Source: Candidatus Neoehrlichia procyonis str. RAC413
GTDB taxonomy: Bacteria > Pseudomonadota > Alphaproteobacteria > Rickettsiales > Anaplasmataceae
DNA: 64,000 bases
Assembly: GCF_000964795.1 (NCBI RefSeq)
Contig: NZ_LANX01000001.1
Span: forward strand, 310,001-374,000
Direction: 5' to 3'
Shown here piece by piece: positions 24,568-33,863 of the stretch; position 1 is the first letter of the stretch, and each line of letters opens with the position of its first letter. The notes beneath the pieces were generated by a model that saw only the letters and a program-made list of their open reading frames with translations, made no database searches and was not told the origin of the DNA. The translations under genes and the position numbers were made by a program.

Positions 24568-25752
24568 TTATATAACAGTACTACCATAAATTCTTTCATG
24601 CTCCTGTATTGCAAATCGATCAGTCATACCAGATATAAAATCACAAAGAACCATAGACTTATACCTTTTTAATTCACCATACATTAATATCTTGTCCTGC
24701 CAATCTAATGGTAAATAGCTTATTTCTTGGTAATAAGCCTTAAACAAGTTTTGTATTATATACTGTACTTTATCTCTTACTTTATTTACTTCATCATGTC
24801 GATATAACCTCCTTTTTAAAAAGGACTTTATATCTTTTACATATAAATCAAATTCTAAAGAAAAATTTACCAATGGAATATCAGAATTTTTAATATCGTG
24901 TTGATCAACAATATTATACTTCTTAAGATTATTTTCCACTTGTAAACCTACATTATCTATCATCATACTATAAAATTTACGTAAAGACTCATGAATAATG
25001 TATTTACGAGGATAATCTTTATTAGCATCAATATTATTTTTTAATATTCTACCTATCAAAGGTAATGTCAGTAATTCTTCTATAATTAAAATATTTTCTC
25101 TTAATCCATCATCAATATCGTGCATAATATAAGCAATATCATCTGAAATAGACGCTATTTGTGCCTCTAAAGTAGGAAATTTGTTTAGTTCTAAATTATA
25201 AATGCTATCACACTCCATAATAAATTCATGAATGTCTTTATTTTGATCTATAATATTCAAAGGTCCATTATGCTTTACTAATCCCTCAATCATCTCCCAT
25301 GACAAATTTAATCCATCAAACTTTATATATTTCTTTTCTAACAATACTAATATTCTTAATGCCTGAACGTTATGATCAAATTTAAAGTCATTTTCCTCTA
25401 TAAAATTTAATGCTTCCTCTCCTGTATGACCAAAAGGAGCATGTCCTAAATCATGGGCTAACGATATTGCTTCTGCAAGATCTTCATTTAACTTCAATCT
25501 CCTAGATAATGATCTTGCTATCTGAGCAACTTCTAAGCTATGTGTTAATCTTGTTCTATGATAATCACCAATATGATAATTCAGAAAAACCTGAGTCTTA
25601 TATTGCAATTTACGAAATGCAGTTGAATAGATTATTCTATCACGATCTCTTTGATAACAACTCCGATATTTATCTTCTGACTCTTTATAAACTCTACCCC
25701 TAGTATATAGTGGATGAGATGCATAAGAAATCATATCAATGTTATTTGACAT
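24568..25752 (-). CDS. dgt: Deoxyguanosinetriphosphate triphosphohydrolase-like protein (HD domain)
   Basis: A 394-residue member of the Dgt family, which hydrolyses dGTP (or other dNTPs) to the nucleoside and tripolyphosphate. The HD metal site is visible: LTHSLEVAQIARSL provides the first His, AHDLGHAPFGHTGEEAL the His-Asp pair, and SISDDIAYIMHDIDDG the later Asp. The N-terminus (DRDRIIYSTAFRKLQYKTQVF) is typical of the family. Normal length for the alphaproteobacterial type 2 form. Divergently arranged with the Fe-S carrier gene, leaving about 50 bases for both promoters. Confidence 0.93.
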   Translation of the reverse strand: MSNNIDMISYASHPLYTRGRVYKESEDKYRSCYQRDRDRIIYSTAFRKLQYKTQVFLNYHIGDYHRTRLTHSLEVAQIARSLSRRLKLNEDLAEAISLAHDLGHAPFGHTGEEALNFIEENDFKFDHNVQALRILVLLEKKYIKFDGLNLSWEMIEGLVKHNGPLNIIDQNKDIHEFIMECDSIYNLELNKFPTLEAQIASISDDIAYIMHDIDDGLRENILIIEELLTLPLIGRILKNNIDANKDYPRKYIIHESLRKFYSMMIDNVGLQVENNLKKYNIVDQHDIKNSDIPLVNFSLEFDLYVKDIKSFLKRRLYRHDEVNKVRDKVQYIIQNLFKAYYQEISYLPLDWQDKILMYGELKRYKSMVLCDFISGMTDRFAIQEHERIYGSTVI

Positions 25753-25792
25753 ATATAAAATTTATGCTACAATCCAAATATAAACTTAACTT

Positions 25793-25800
25793 GAGGTGAT
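25793..25800 (+). promoter_or_regulatory. Ribosome binding site fixing the start of the Fe-S carrier gene
   Basis: GAGGTGAT lies four bases before the ATG at 25805. An in-frame GTG at 25796 sits inside this box and so is unlikely to be the start. Confidence 0.7.
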
Positions 25801-25804
25801 AACT

Positions 25805-26245
25805 ATGTCAAATTTAAAAAATAATAGCCTCACTTTAACTGACAATGCTATTAACAAAATAAAATCACTAATACACCAAGAGAATAGTTCATCTATATTT
25901 AAAGTTTCGGTTGAAGGTGGAGGCTGTTCAGGGTTCCAATATAAATTTTCAATTAATAATAACTTCTCAGATGATGATATCGAAGAAGAAGATGACGACG
26001 AATATTATGATGAAGATGAAAATGAAGATGAGTTTGATGAACTTGATGGAGGAAGTTCTAGCAAGTCAAATGTTGTTATATCAGATAATTATGGAAATCC
26101 GTTAGTACTAATAGATAATCATTCTAATAAGTTTCTAAAAAATGCTACAATAGATTACGTAGAAGATATAAATGGATCAGGGTTTATAGTAAATAATCCA
26201 AATACAAAGTCTAAATGTGGTTGTGGAAATAGTTTTTCTATATAA
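25805..26245 (+). CDS. A-type iron-sulfur carrier (IscA/ErpA/HesB family) with an acidic insertion
   Basis: This protein delivers Fe-S clusters to apo-enzymes. The three family Cys are present: GGGCSGFQY (Cys41 from this start) and CGCGNSF near the C-terminus (Cys138 and Cys140). The segment ATIDYVEDINGSGFIVNNPN is also classic. The oddity is about 35 extra residues after SINNN, of which residues ~55-80 are almost all Asp/Glu with a few Tyr, then GGSSSKS. Normal members have about 105-115 residues; this one has 146. It is the first gene of a tight rightward group with lepB (28-base gap) and nuoI. Whether it is the IscA or ErpA orthologue cannot be decided by eye. Confidence 0.9.
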   Translation: MSNLKNNSLTLTDNAINKIKSLIHQENSSSIFKVSVEGGGCSGFQYKFSINNNFSDDDIEEEDDDEYYDEDENEDEFDELDGGSSSKSNVVISDNYGNPLVLIDNHSNKFLKNATIDYVEDINGSGFIVNNPNTKSKCGCGNSFSI

Positions 26246-26273
26246 TATTTAATAATAAAATTACCGGTATATA

Positions 26274-26993
26274 ATGGCAAAAAAAGATTTTTCTATATTA
26301 AAGTTTATCTCTACTTTATTTTTTGCTTTGTTAATAGCGTTAATATTTCGTAGTTTAGCATTTGAGCCATTTCATATACCTTCCGGCTCAATGAAAAGTA
26401 CGTTATTAGAGGGCGATTATATATTTGTTAGTAAGTACAGTTATGGTTACAGTAAGTATTCATTTCCTTTCTCCCTTCCGATATTTGATGGAAGAATTGC
26501 TTATAATGCACCAAAAGCCGGAGATGTTATTGTATTTCGTAATCCTTATAAAACAGGCATTAACTTTATAAAAAGAGTAATAGGATTACCAGGAGATAAG
26601 ATACAAATTACAAATGGTCGCTTATACATCAATGATTCTGAGATGCACTATAAAGCAATAAGCGATTTTATAGATGATAGTGATGATAATAAAGCAATAA
26701 GTCGTTATGTTGAAACTCTGTACAACGGAAAAACATATGAAATCTTAGATGAAGTAAAAAATAGCTCACTAGATAACACCCCCGTGTACACAGTACCACA
26801 AGGACATGTTTTTGTTTTAGGTGATAATAGAGATAACTCAAGAGATAGTAGATTCATTACAGAAGTAGGGTACATTCCTATTGAGAATATTGTAGGAAAA
26901 GCATTAATAGTCGCACTTTCATTTAAAAAAAGCGATTATAGTTGGCTACCTTTTACTATTAGGAAAGAAAGGATTTTTCATTTAATTAAATAG
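26274..26993 (+). CDS. lepB: Signal peptidase I
   Basis: Membrane protease that removes signal peptides from Sec-exported (and Tat) proteins. It has 239 residues with one N-terminal membrane helix (about 9-27). The catalytic Ser is S39 in IPSGSMKSTLLEGD, and the general-base Lys is K100 in NFIKRVIGLPGD. The conserved box GDNRDNSRDSR lies near residue 180. It lies between the Fe-S carrier gene and nuoI with gaps of about 30 bases, so probably one transcript. Confidence 0.96.
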   Translation: MAKKDFSILKFISTLFFALLIALIFRSLAFEPFHIPSGSMKSTLLEGDYIFVSKYSYGYSKYSFPFSLPIFDGRIAYNAPKAGDVIVFRNPYKTGINFIKRVIGLPGDKIQITNGRLYINDSEMHYKAISDFIDDSDDNKAISRYVETLYNGKTYEILDEVKNSSLDNTPVYTVPQGHVFVLGDNRDNSRDSRFITEVGYIPIENIVGKALIVALSFKKSDYSWLPFTIRKERIFHLIK

Positions 26994-27023
26994 TATATTT
27001 TTTTATATAATAAGCTTATTACT

Positions 27024-27524
27024 ATGAATAATAAACGTTATATTAGTTTTTTTGTTGAATTATTAAATAGTTTACTTATTAATATCAAGGGAATGTTATC
27101 TACGTTAACATATATTTTTAAACGTAAAGTCACTTTAAATTATCCATTTGAAAAAGGTCCACTAAGTACTAGATTTCGTGGAGAACATGCATTACGTACA
27201 TATAACAATGGTGAAGAGCGTTGTATAGCATGTAAGCTATGTGAAGCTATATGTCCCGCTCAAGCTATCACTATAGAAGCAGAAGAAAGATCTGATGGTA
27301 GTCGCCGTACTACACGTTATGATATAGATATGACTAAATGCATATATTGTGGTTTTTGTCAAGAAGCATGTCCAGTGGATGCTATTGTAGAAGGACCAAA
27401 TTTTGAGTATGCCACAGAAACAAGAGAAGAACTTATGTACAATAAAAAAAAGCTACTATATAATGGGCAAATATGGGAAAAAGCTATAGATTTAAGAATA
27501 AAAAAGAATCGGATTTATTATTAG
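27024..27524 (+). CDS. nuoI: NADH-quinone oxidoreductase subunit I
   Basis: This 166-residue peripheral-arm subunit of complex I carries clusters N6a and N6b. Two 4Cys motifs are visible: [12 protein letters not shown] and [20 protein letters not shown], followed by the family's [13 protein letters not shown]. It is separated from the other nuo genes of this window (nuoJKLMN and nuoF, 19 kb or more away on the other strand), which is usual in Rickettsiales where the complex I genes are dispersed. Confidence 0.96.
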   Translation: MNNKRYISFFVELLNSLLINIKGMLSTLTYIFKRKVTLNYPFEKGPLSTRFRGEHALRTYNNGEERCIACKLCEAICPAQAITIEAEERSDGSRRTTRYDIDMTKCIYCGFCQEACPVDAIVEGPNFEYATETREELMYNKKKLLYNGQIWEKAIDLRIKKNRIYY

Positions 27525-27541
27525 CTTTTTATTTATAAACA

Positions 27542-27841
27542 CTAAATAACGTAACAATATTTATCTATAATATTATGTTTTACCATTAAACATTTGTCAA
27601 ATTTTATGCACAGCATACTCAATATTTCTATAGTTTTTTCATTTGTACAATATAATATAATGTTCTTATTGTTTCTAATTTTATTATATTTATTATTTAA
27701 TAAAATAAGCAAATCTCCTTCTATAACCTGTAATGCTCTAAATTCATGAAAATTAAATGTACGTAAGTACTCTATTTCTTTAGTTATTATATAAATAATA
27801 TGCATCTTTAGTTCAATAATATCTTCTAAAATTTGAGACAC
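27542..27841 (-). CDS. Small hypothetical protein
   Basis: A 99-residue frame starting with GTG (27841) preceded by AGAGG at a suitable distance, which supports translation. The first half is predicted helical (MSQILEDIIELKMHIIYIITKEIEYLRTF shape); the second half has Cys at about 70, 77 and 83. It is convergent with nuoI with only 17 bases between stops. No family is recognised; it could be a conserved Ehrlichia hypothetical. Confidence 0.55.
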   Translation of the reverse strand: MSQILEDIIELKMHIIYIITKEIEYLRTFNFHEFRALQVIEGDLLILLNNKYNKIRNNKNIILYCTNEKTIEILSMLCIKFDKCLMVKHNIIDKYCYVI

Positions 27842-28208
27842 TTAATCCTCTTTAAAGTATTTCATATATAATTACGATAAAATATTAATTTTACTTTAAT
27901 ATTGACATTGAAAATTACGAGTATAAAAATCAAAACACACTCAGCATATTAACCTACTTTTTCTTAAGTAACATATATGTACATAACTATTACCTTATTC
28001 AATAACAAGTTTTTTCCTAAGAGGATTATTAGTTTTTTATTGAATTATTAAATATTTCAAACAAATTTACGTTGAATTTTGTTAATAAATTTATTTAAAA
28101 AGCTAAATGTTATAAACAACAAGACTCTTTAGAGCATTGGTAATTAAGCCTAAAAAAATTTGGTAATTAAGAAGCCTAAAAAAAAATTTAATTTTATTAT
28201 ATGTCATA
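27842..28208. other. Gene-free gap with short direct repeats
   Basis: Downstream of typA. The phrase TGGTAATTAAG...CCTAAAAAAA occurs twice (about 28139-28160 and 28161-28190). An imperfect GACTCTTTAGAGC hairpin near 28122-28136 could contribute to typA termination. Nothing else is seen. Confidence 0.4.
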
Positions 28209-30050
28209 TTATACAAATGAGTTTTGTCCTTTAATCCTAGCAGCACGTTTTCGATCATTAGAATCAAGAAATCTTTTCCTTATCCTAATAGACTTTGGTG
28301 TACATTCCACAAGCTCATCATCATTAATAAATGCTATCATTTCTTCTAAAGTCATCAATTTAGGAGGAATTAATCTTACAGCTTCATCTGAACCTGCAGC
28401 TCTAACATTAGTTAAATGCTTACCTTTTAAAACATTCACTTCAATATCATTGTCACGATTATGCAATCCAACTATCATACCTGCATAGACCTTATCTTGA
28501 GGTTTAATAAACATTATTCCTCTATCTTGTAAGTTAAAAATTGCATATGCAACTGCTTCCCCCTTGTCTGTAGAAATCAAAACACCATTATTTCTACCTG
28601 GAATATTACCCTTATAAGGACAATAACCATAAAACAAACGATTTATAATACCTGTCCCACGTGAATCTGTTAGAAACTCTCCTTGATAACCTATTAAACT
28701 GCGTGATGGAATTAAGAATACCATTCTTACTCTATTTTTGCCTGATGGGCGCATATCTTGCATATCCCCTTTACGAAAACTAAGCTTTTCCATAATAACA
28801 CCGCTATACTCCTCATCTACATCTATTACAACCTCTTCAACAGGTTCAAGAATTTGATTATTTTCTTTCTTTACTAATACACGAGGACGAGATACAGATA
28901 ATTCAAAGCCTTCTCTTCTCATAGTTTCCACTAAAACACCTAATTGAAGCTCTCCCCTTCCTCCAACTTCATAAGCATCACCTTTTTCTGTTTCTTTAAC
29001 AGTAATTGCAACGTTAGTTTCAGCTTCTGCTAATAATCTATTTTTTATTACAGTAGAAGTCAATTTTGTACCTTCTGTTCCAGCAAAAGGAGAATCATTT
29101 ACACTAATAGTTACAGCCATTGTTGGAGGATCAACAGGAGTAGACTTAATAGGAATAGTAACAACATTATCAACAATACTATCTGCAACTGATGCTTTCT
29201 CAAGTCCTGCAATTGCTATAATATCTCCAGCTTTCCCTTCTTCAACAGGAATTCTCTTTAAACCGGCAAAGGATAGTAACTTAGTTAATTTACCATATTC
29301 AATTACCTCTCCTTTTAAATTTAAAACCTTAACTGGAGAATTAATTTTTGCAACTCCTTGATATACTTTACCAGTTAGCACTCTACCAAGAAACTTATCA
29401 GACTCTAATAACGTTAATAACATACTAAATGGAGCGTTATAATCATACTTCATAGGCTTAACATGTTGCAGTATTGCTTCAAATAATGGTACTAAGTTTT
29501 CTCTTTCATCTGATAAATCCTTAATGCACCATCCATTTCTTCCTGATGCATATAAAATTGGAAAATCTAATTGCTCACTTGTTGCATTTAAATTAATAAA
29601 TAACTCATATATTTCATCCAAAACTTCATTAACTCTATTATCATGGCGATCTATTTTATTAATAATAACAATTGGTAATAAATTTGCTTTAAGTGCCTTA
29701 GAAAGTACAAATTTAGTTTGTGGCATTGGCCCCTCTGCAGCGTCAACAAGTAATAATACGCCATCAGCCATAGATAATACCCTTTCTACTTCCCCTCCAA
29801 AATCTGCATGACCTGGAGTATCAATAATATTAATTTTATTATCTTTCCACATAATTGCAGTACACTTTGCCAATATAGTAATTCCTCTTTCACGCTCTAA
29901 GTCATTACTATCCATTACACGTTCAGCAACCTCTTGATTATCTCTAAATGTACCACTTTGCTTTAACATATTATCTAAGAGAGTAGTTTTACCATGATCA
30001 ACATGAGCAATAATTGCTAAATTACAAACAGACTTATAATTATTTAACAT
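28209..30050 (-). CDS. typA: Ribosome-associated translational GTPase TypA/BipA
   Basis: A 613-residue EF-G-like GTPase that acts on ribosomes, mainly in stress and 50S assembly. The G motifs are clear: G1 [12 protein letters not shown], switch RERGITI, G3 DTPGHADFGGEV, G4 NKIDR. The TypA-specific C-terminal half contains RNRVRMVFLIPSRSLIGYQGEFLTDSRGTGI-type sequence (family hallmark around residues 435-465). Normal full length. It lies downstream of clpA on the same strand, about 100 bases away. Confidence 0.96.
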   Translation of the reverse strand: MLNNYKSVCNLAIIAHVDHGKTTLLDNMLKQSGTFRDNQEVAERVMDSNDLERERGITILAKCTAIMWKDNKINIIDTPGHADFGGEVERVLSMADGVLLLVDAAEGPMPQTKFVLSKALKANLLPIVIINKIDRHDNRVNEVLDEIYELFINLNATSEQLDFPILYASGRNGWCIKDLSDERENLVPLFEAILQHVKPMKYDYNAPFSMLLTLLESDKFLGRVLTGKVYQGVAKINSPVKVLNLKGEVIEYGKLTKLLSFAGLKRIPVEEGKAGDIIAIAGLEKASVADSIVDNVVTIPIKSTPVDPPTMAVTISVNDSPFAGTEGTKLTSTVIKNRLLAEAETNVAITVKETEKGDAYEVGGRGELQLGVLVETMRREGFELSVSRPRVLVKKENNQILEPVEEVVIDVDEEYSGVIMEKLSFRKGDMQDMRPSGKNRVRMVFLIPSRSLIGYQGEFLTDSRGTGIINRLFYGYCPYKGNIPGRNNGVLISTDKGEAVAYAIFNLQDRGIMFIKPQDKVYAGMIVGLHNRDNDIEVNVLKGKHLTNVRAAGSDEAVRLIPPKLMTLEEMIAFINDDELVECTPKSIRIRKRFLDSNDRKRAARIKGQNSFV

Positions 30051-30152
30051 AAAGTTTCTTTAATTTTTAATAAGAATATCAATTAAATTTATAATCATAT
30101 ATCTAAATAATCAATAACTTATTGATAAAAAAGTTTTTTATATAATAATAAC

Positions 30153-32465
30153 TCACGCTAACCTATTGTTTACTGGTTCATCATATTTATCAGGAAAATT
30201 ATATATAAAGCTTTCATTTTTAGCATCAAAGATAATATTTACTTTTCCTCCATAAGATAATCGTCCAAATAATATTTCATCTGCTAAGTACTTTTTTATC
30301 TTTTGTGAAATAATATTTTCAATACTTCTTACACCATAATTTTTATTACATCCAACTGTTGCCAAATATAATAAAGATTTTTCATCTATATTAACAGTTA
30401 CTTTCTTTCTTAGTAATTGCTCCTTCAATTGTAAAATAAACTTATTAACTATTTTAACAATGACATCCGAACTTAAGTATGAAAACGATATAACTGAATC
30501 TAGTCGATTACAAAATTCTGGAGAAAAAATCTTTTCTATAATTTTATTATCATTACCGATATTAAAACTTTTATCACGATGAAAGCCAATAATATTCTTA
30601 CTAAATTCATCCGATCCAGCATTAGTTGTTAAAATAATTACTGTATTACGAAAACTTACCTTTTTACCATACGTATCAGTTAGATATCCATAATCCATAA
30701 TTTGTAACAATATATTATATATATCCTTATGAGCTTTTTCTATCTCATCAAGTAACAAAACACTATACTGATGCCTCATAACTAGATCTGTCAATAATCC
30801 TCCTTGATCATATCCAACATACCCAGGAGGAGATCCAATAATTCTAGAAACAGTATGAGATTCCATATACTCTGACATATCAAATCTAATAAACTTCATT
30901 CCCATATGTTCTGCTAATTGCTTAGCCAATTCTGTCTTTCCCACTCCAGTAGGACCAGAAAATAAATAACTAGCTAGTGGTTTTTTATGATTTTTTAATC
31001 CTGCTTTTGCTATTTTAATAGAACCTACAAGCTGTGAAATCGCATTATCTTGTCCAAAAATTACACCTTTTAAATTTTTTTCTAAATCTTTCACTTTCTG
31101 AATATCATTGTCAAACAAATAATTACAAGGAATATCTGTAATCCTTGAAATAATGTTTTCAATATCACTACTTGTAACAAGCTTATTGTTAGAATTATTC
31201 AACTTGCAATATACTCCGGCTTCATCAATTACATCAACAGCTTTATCAGGAAGCATTCTTCCCGCTATATACCTATTTGACAATTCAGCAGCGGATGTAA
31301 TAGCCTGTTTCGTATAACGCACATTATGATATAATTCATAGTAAGATTTTATACCATCAAGTATTTTTATAGTTTCATCAATTGAAGATTCCTCTATATC
31401 AATTTTTTGATAACGTCTAGCTAATGATCTATCCTTTTCAAAATTACTATATTCTTTATAAGTAGTAGCTCCGATGCATCTTAATAATCCACGTGCTAAA
31501 GCTGGTTTAAGTAGATTACTAGCGTCTAATGATCCTCCACTTGTAGATCCAGCGCCTATAATAGTATGAATTTCATCAATAAATAAAACTGCATCCTTTT
31601 TATTTTCTATTGCCTTAATAACCTGTTTAATTCTTTCTTCAAAATCACCCCTATAACGGGTACCTGCTAACAAAGCACCCATATCTAATGAATATATATT
31701 AACAGATTTTAACTGTTGAGGAACATTCCCCTCTATAATTTTTAAGGCAAGTCCTTCAACAATTGCAGTTTTACCTACACCGGGATCTCCTACATATAAT
31801 GGATTATTTTTTCTTCTCCGTAACAACACTTCTATAGTTCTTTCTAATTCATAATGCCTACCTATTACATAATCTATCTTCCCTTTAGCAGCAAGATCAC
31901 TTAAATTAATACAATATGCTTCCAAACTTTCATTATCTTTAATTACATTTTCTCTGCTTATATGAGAAAATGTATTTGTTAATTTATTATTATTATTAAA
32001 ATCTCGTATAAATTCATTATGATCATCTAAATTATCAAGATATACATTATTAGAAATACAATTCATTATATCTGAATATCTAACATTATGTTCATGTAAA
32101 AAATATGCACTATAAGAATCTCTTTCAGAAAATATTTCTGCTAAAACATTAGCTCCATTAATCTCTCCTTTTCCAGTAGTATGAGCATGTATAATTGCCC
32201 TATGTATTACCTTTTCAAAAACAGAGGTAGTCTTAACTTCTACTATATTTTTGTTAATCACATTAAGAGTTTCATATCTTAAAAAATTAATTATTGTAGT
32301 TTTTAATCTATCAATTGAAATACGACATGAAAATAAAACACGTTTTACATCCGCATCATCTATCAATGCCAATAATAGATGCTCTAGAGTAGCATACTCA
32401 TGGTGAAAATCTAATGCTATTGATAGTGCTCTATGTAAACTAGCTTCAAGATTTTTTGATAACAC
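30153..32465 (-). CDS. clpA: ATP-dependent Clp protease ATP-binding subunit ClpA
   Basis: A 770-residue AAA+ unfoldase that feeds substrates to ClpP. The N-domain spans residues 1-140. The first AAA module has Walker A GDPGVGKT at 226-233 and Walker B VLFIDEIH at about 293-300. The second has Walker [11 protein letters not shown] at 503-512 and Walker [11 protein letters not shown]. The ClpP-docking loop is IGF in [10 protein letters not shown], which supports ClpA rather than ClpB; the long ClpB middle coiled coil is also missing. The start is a GTG (reading V-L-S-K). No clpS is adjacent here. Divergent from the terC-like gene. Confidence 0.95.
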   Translation of the reverse strand: MLSKNLEASLHRALSIALDFHHEYATLEHLLLALIDDADVKRVLFSCRISIDRLKTTIINFLRYETLNVINKNIVEVKTTSVFEKVIHRAIIHAHTTGKGEINGANVLAEIFSERDSYSAYFLHEHNVRYSDIMNCISNNVYLDNLDDHNEFIRDFNNNNKLTNTFSHISRENVIKDNESLEAYCINLSDLAAKGKIDYVIGRHYELERTIEVLLRRRKNNPLYVGDPGVGKTAIVEGLALKIIEGNVPQQLKSVNIYSLDMGALLAGTRYRGDFEERIKQVIKAIENKKDAVLFIDEIHTIIGAGSTSGGSLDASNLLKPALARGLLRCIGATTYKEYSNFEKDRSLARRYQKIDIEESSIDETIKILDGIKSYYELYHNVRYTKQAITSAAELSNRYIAGRMLPDKAVDVIDEAGVYCKLNNSNNKLVTSSDIENIISRITDIPCNYLFDNDIQKVKDLEKNLKGVIFGQDNAISQLVGSIKIAKAGLKNHKKPLASYLFSGPTGVGKTELAKQLAEHMGMKFIRFDMSEYMESHTVSRIIGSPPGYVGYDQGGLLTDLVMRHQYSVLLLDEIEKAHKDIYNILLQIMDYGYLTDTYGKKVSFRNTVIILTTNAGSDEFSKNIIGFHRDKSFNIGNDNKIIEKIFSPEFCNRLDSVISFSYLSSDVIVKIVNKFILQLKEQLLRKKVTVNIDEKSLLYLATVGCNKNYGVRSIENIISQKIKKYLADEILFGRLSYGGKVNIIFDAKNESFIYNFPDKYDEPVNNRLA

Positions 32466-32594
32466 TAATACTACCTATTAAATACATAAATTATAATTTA
32501 GCATTGAAGAATTAAAATATATTGAAAATAAAAATTGATACTCATGCTTACAAATAGTAAGTTAACAAAATATTGTAATTATCTATTTTTTCCT

Positions 32595-33299
32595 ATGCTT
32601 TATAATAATATAATTGAGTTTCTAACATTGCTTGCTTTAGAAGTAATTTTGGGAGTCGATAATATAATATTTATCTCTATAGTAATAGCAAAATTACCCA
32701 ACAATTTACAAAATAAAATACGAATCCTAGGACTTAGCATTGCATTAATCTGTCGTATGGCTATGCTATTATGCGCTTCATTGCTATTATCACAAAATAA
32801 AAGTTTCATTCTTATATTTAGTATCAAAATATCATATTCAAATTTACTTATAATAATAGGTGGAACATTTTTACTATATAAGAGTATCAAAGAAATATAT
32901 ATGGATATCTTTTCCAGCAATATAATTAAAAAACCTTCAAATATTAAACTTAACATTTTCACTGCTACTCTACAAATTATTATGCTAGACTTAACATTTT
33001 CCGTAGATTCTATAATCTCAGCTATAGGAATTACAGATAACATTTTTCTTATTGGAATTGTACTAATATTATCTATGATTATAATAGTGTTTTTATCAAA
33101 ACAAGTAATAATATGCATTAATGCATACAGTAACATCAAAACTATAGCTACTACATTTATTGCAACACTTGGAATTATTTTAATATTACATGGATTCAAT
33201 ATAAAAATATCTAATAATTATTTATATTCTATGCTTGCATTTTCATTAACAATAGAAATTATTAGTATTCTTAAAAAACGAACTTCCAAATTACTATAG
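32595..33299 (+). CDS. TerC-family integral membrane protein
   Basis: A hydrophobic protein with about seven membrane segments. TerC signatures are the Asp-Asn in LGVDNIIFISIV near the N-terminus and LDLTFSVDSIISAIGIT in the middle, acidic intramembrane residues thought to bind metal (TerC/Alx-type Mn2+ handling). The frame is open from 32535, but the 20 extra residues are polar and not family-like, so I use the ATG at 32595 (MLYNNIIEFLTLLALE), giving 234 residues. The substrate in this organism is unknown. Confidence 0.85.
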   Translation: MLYNNIIEFLTLLALEVILGVDNIIFISIVIAKLPNNLQNKIRILGLSIALICRMAMLLCASLLLSQNKSFILIFSIKISYSNLLIIIGGTFLLYKSIKEIYMDIFSSNIIKKPSNIKLNIFTATLQIIMLDLTFSVDSIISAIGITDNIFLIGIVLILSMIIIVFLSKQVIICINAYSNIKTIATTFIATLGIILILHGFNIKISNNYLYSMLAFSLTIEIISILKKRTSKLL

Positions 33300-33494
33300 T
33301 CATATATGAAATTTATACTTAAATATAATATAACATACCTTATAACTTGATAACAATCATAACATATGAACATAAGTATAAATTTTTAACACATATGGAC
33401 AACATTAATCTAACATTAACAAAATAACTTCTATTATTAACATAAAACTAAATTATATCCTATTTATGTACTGCATTATATTTTAATACTATTA

Positions 33495-33863
33495 TTACAA
33501 TGATAAATCACTAGTATTAAAATTTTCACCTATAAACATTTGATTTATTTTAGTAAAATGATCAAATTTATAATCTAACTTAAAATATAATCTAGGTACA
33601 TAGCGCAACTTCACATAATTAAATATTGATTTTCTAATAATATGAGAAGCAGCATTTAATGCTTTTATGACATCTATATCACCATAATAACTATCAGAAA
33701 TAACAACCAATACCGTTGCATCCCTAGTATTTTCACTTACTATAACCTTAGAAACACTTAATATACGACCCAAGTCGCTATATTCTTTTATAAAAAGCTG
33801 CATTATAGCTTTACTTAACACTGAAGCAACTTTTAAATTTCTATAACTTATAGGCTGATACAC
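33495..33863 (-). CDS. rbfA: 30S ribosome-binding factor A
   Basis: A 122-residue small KH-like protein that matures the 5' end of 16S rRNA. It starts with GTG, sharing one G with the infB stop codon (TAGTG), so translation is probably coupled. The order nusA-infB-rbfA is a classic ribosome-assembly operon. Sequence features that match the family are the N-terminal RNLKVASVLSKAIMQL helix and VSDSYYGDIDVIKALNAASHIIRKSI. Normal length. Confidence 0.9.
   Translation of the reverse strand: MYQPISYRNLKVASVLSKAIMQLFIKEYSDLGRILSVSKVIVSENTRDATVLVVISDSYYGDIDVIKALNAASHIIRKSIFNYVKLRYVPRLYFKLDYKFDHFTKINQMFIGENFNTSDLSL

Noticed and set aside
28011-28060. About 30 bases similar to the start of nuoI (27040-27070)
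   Set aside because: Short and AT-rich; could be chance or a tiny duplication, too weak to call.
32600-33199. 199-codon frame on the minus strand opposite the terC-like gene
   Set aside because: The plus-strand frame has the TerC signatures; the minus-strand product is only the mirror of a membrane protein and matches nothing.
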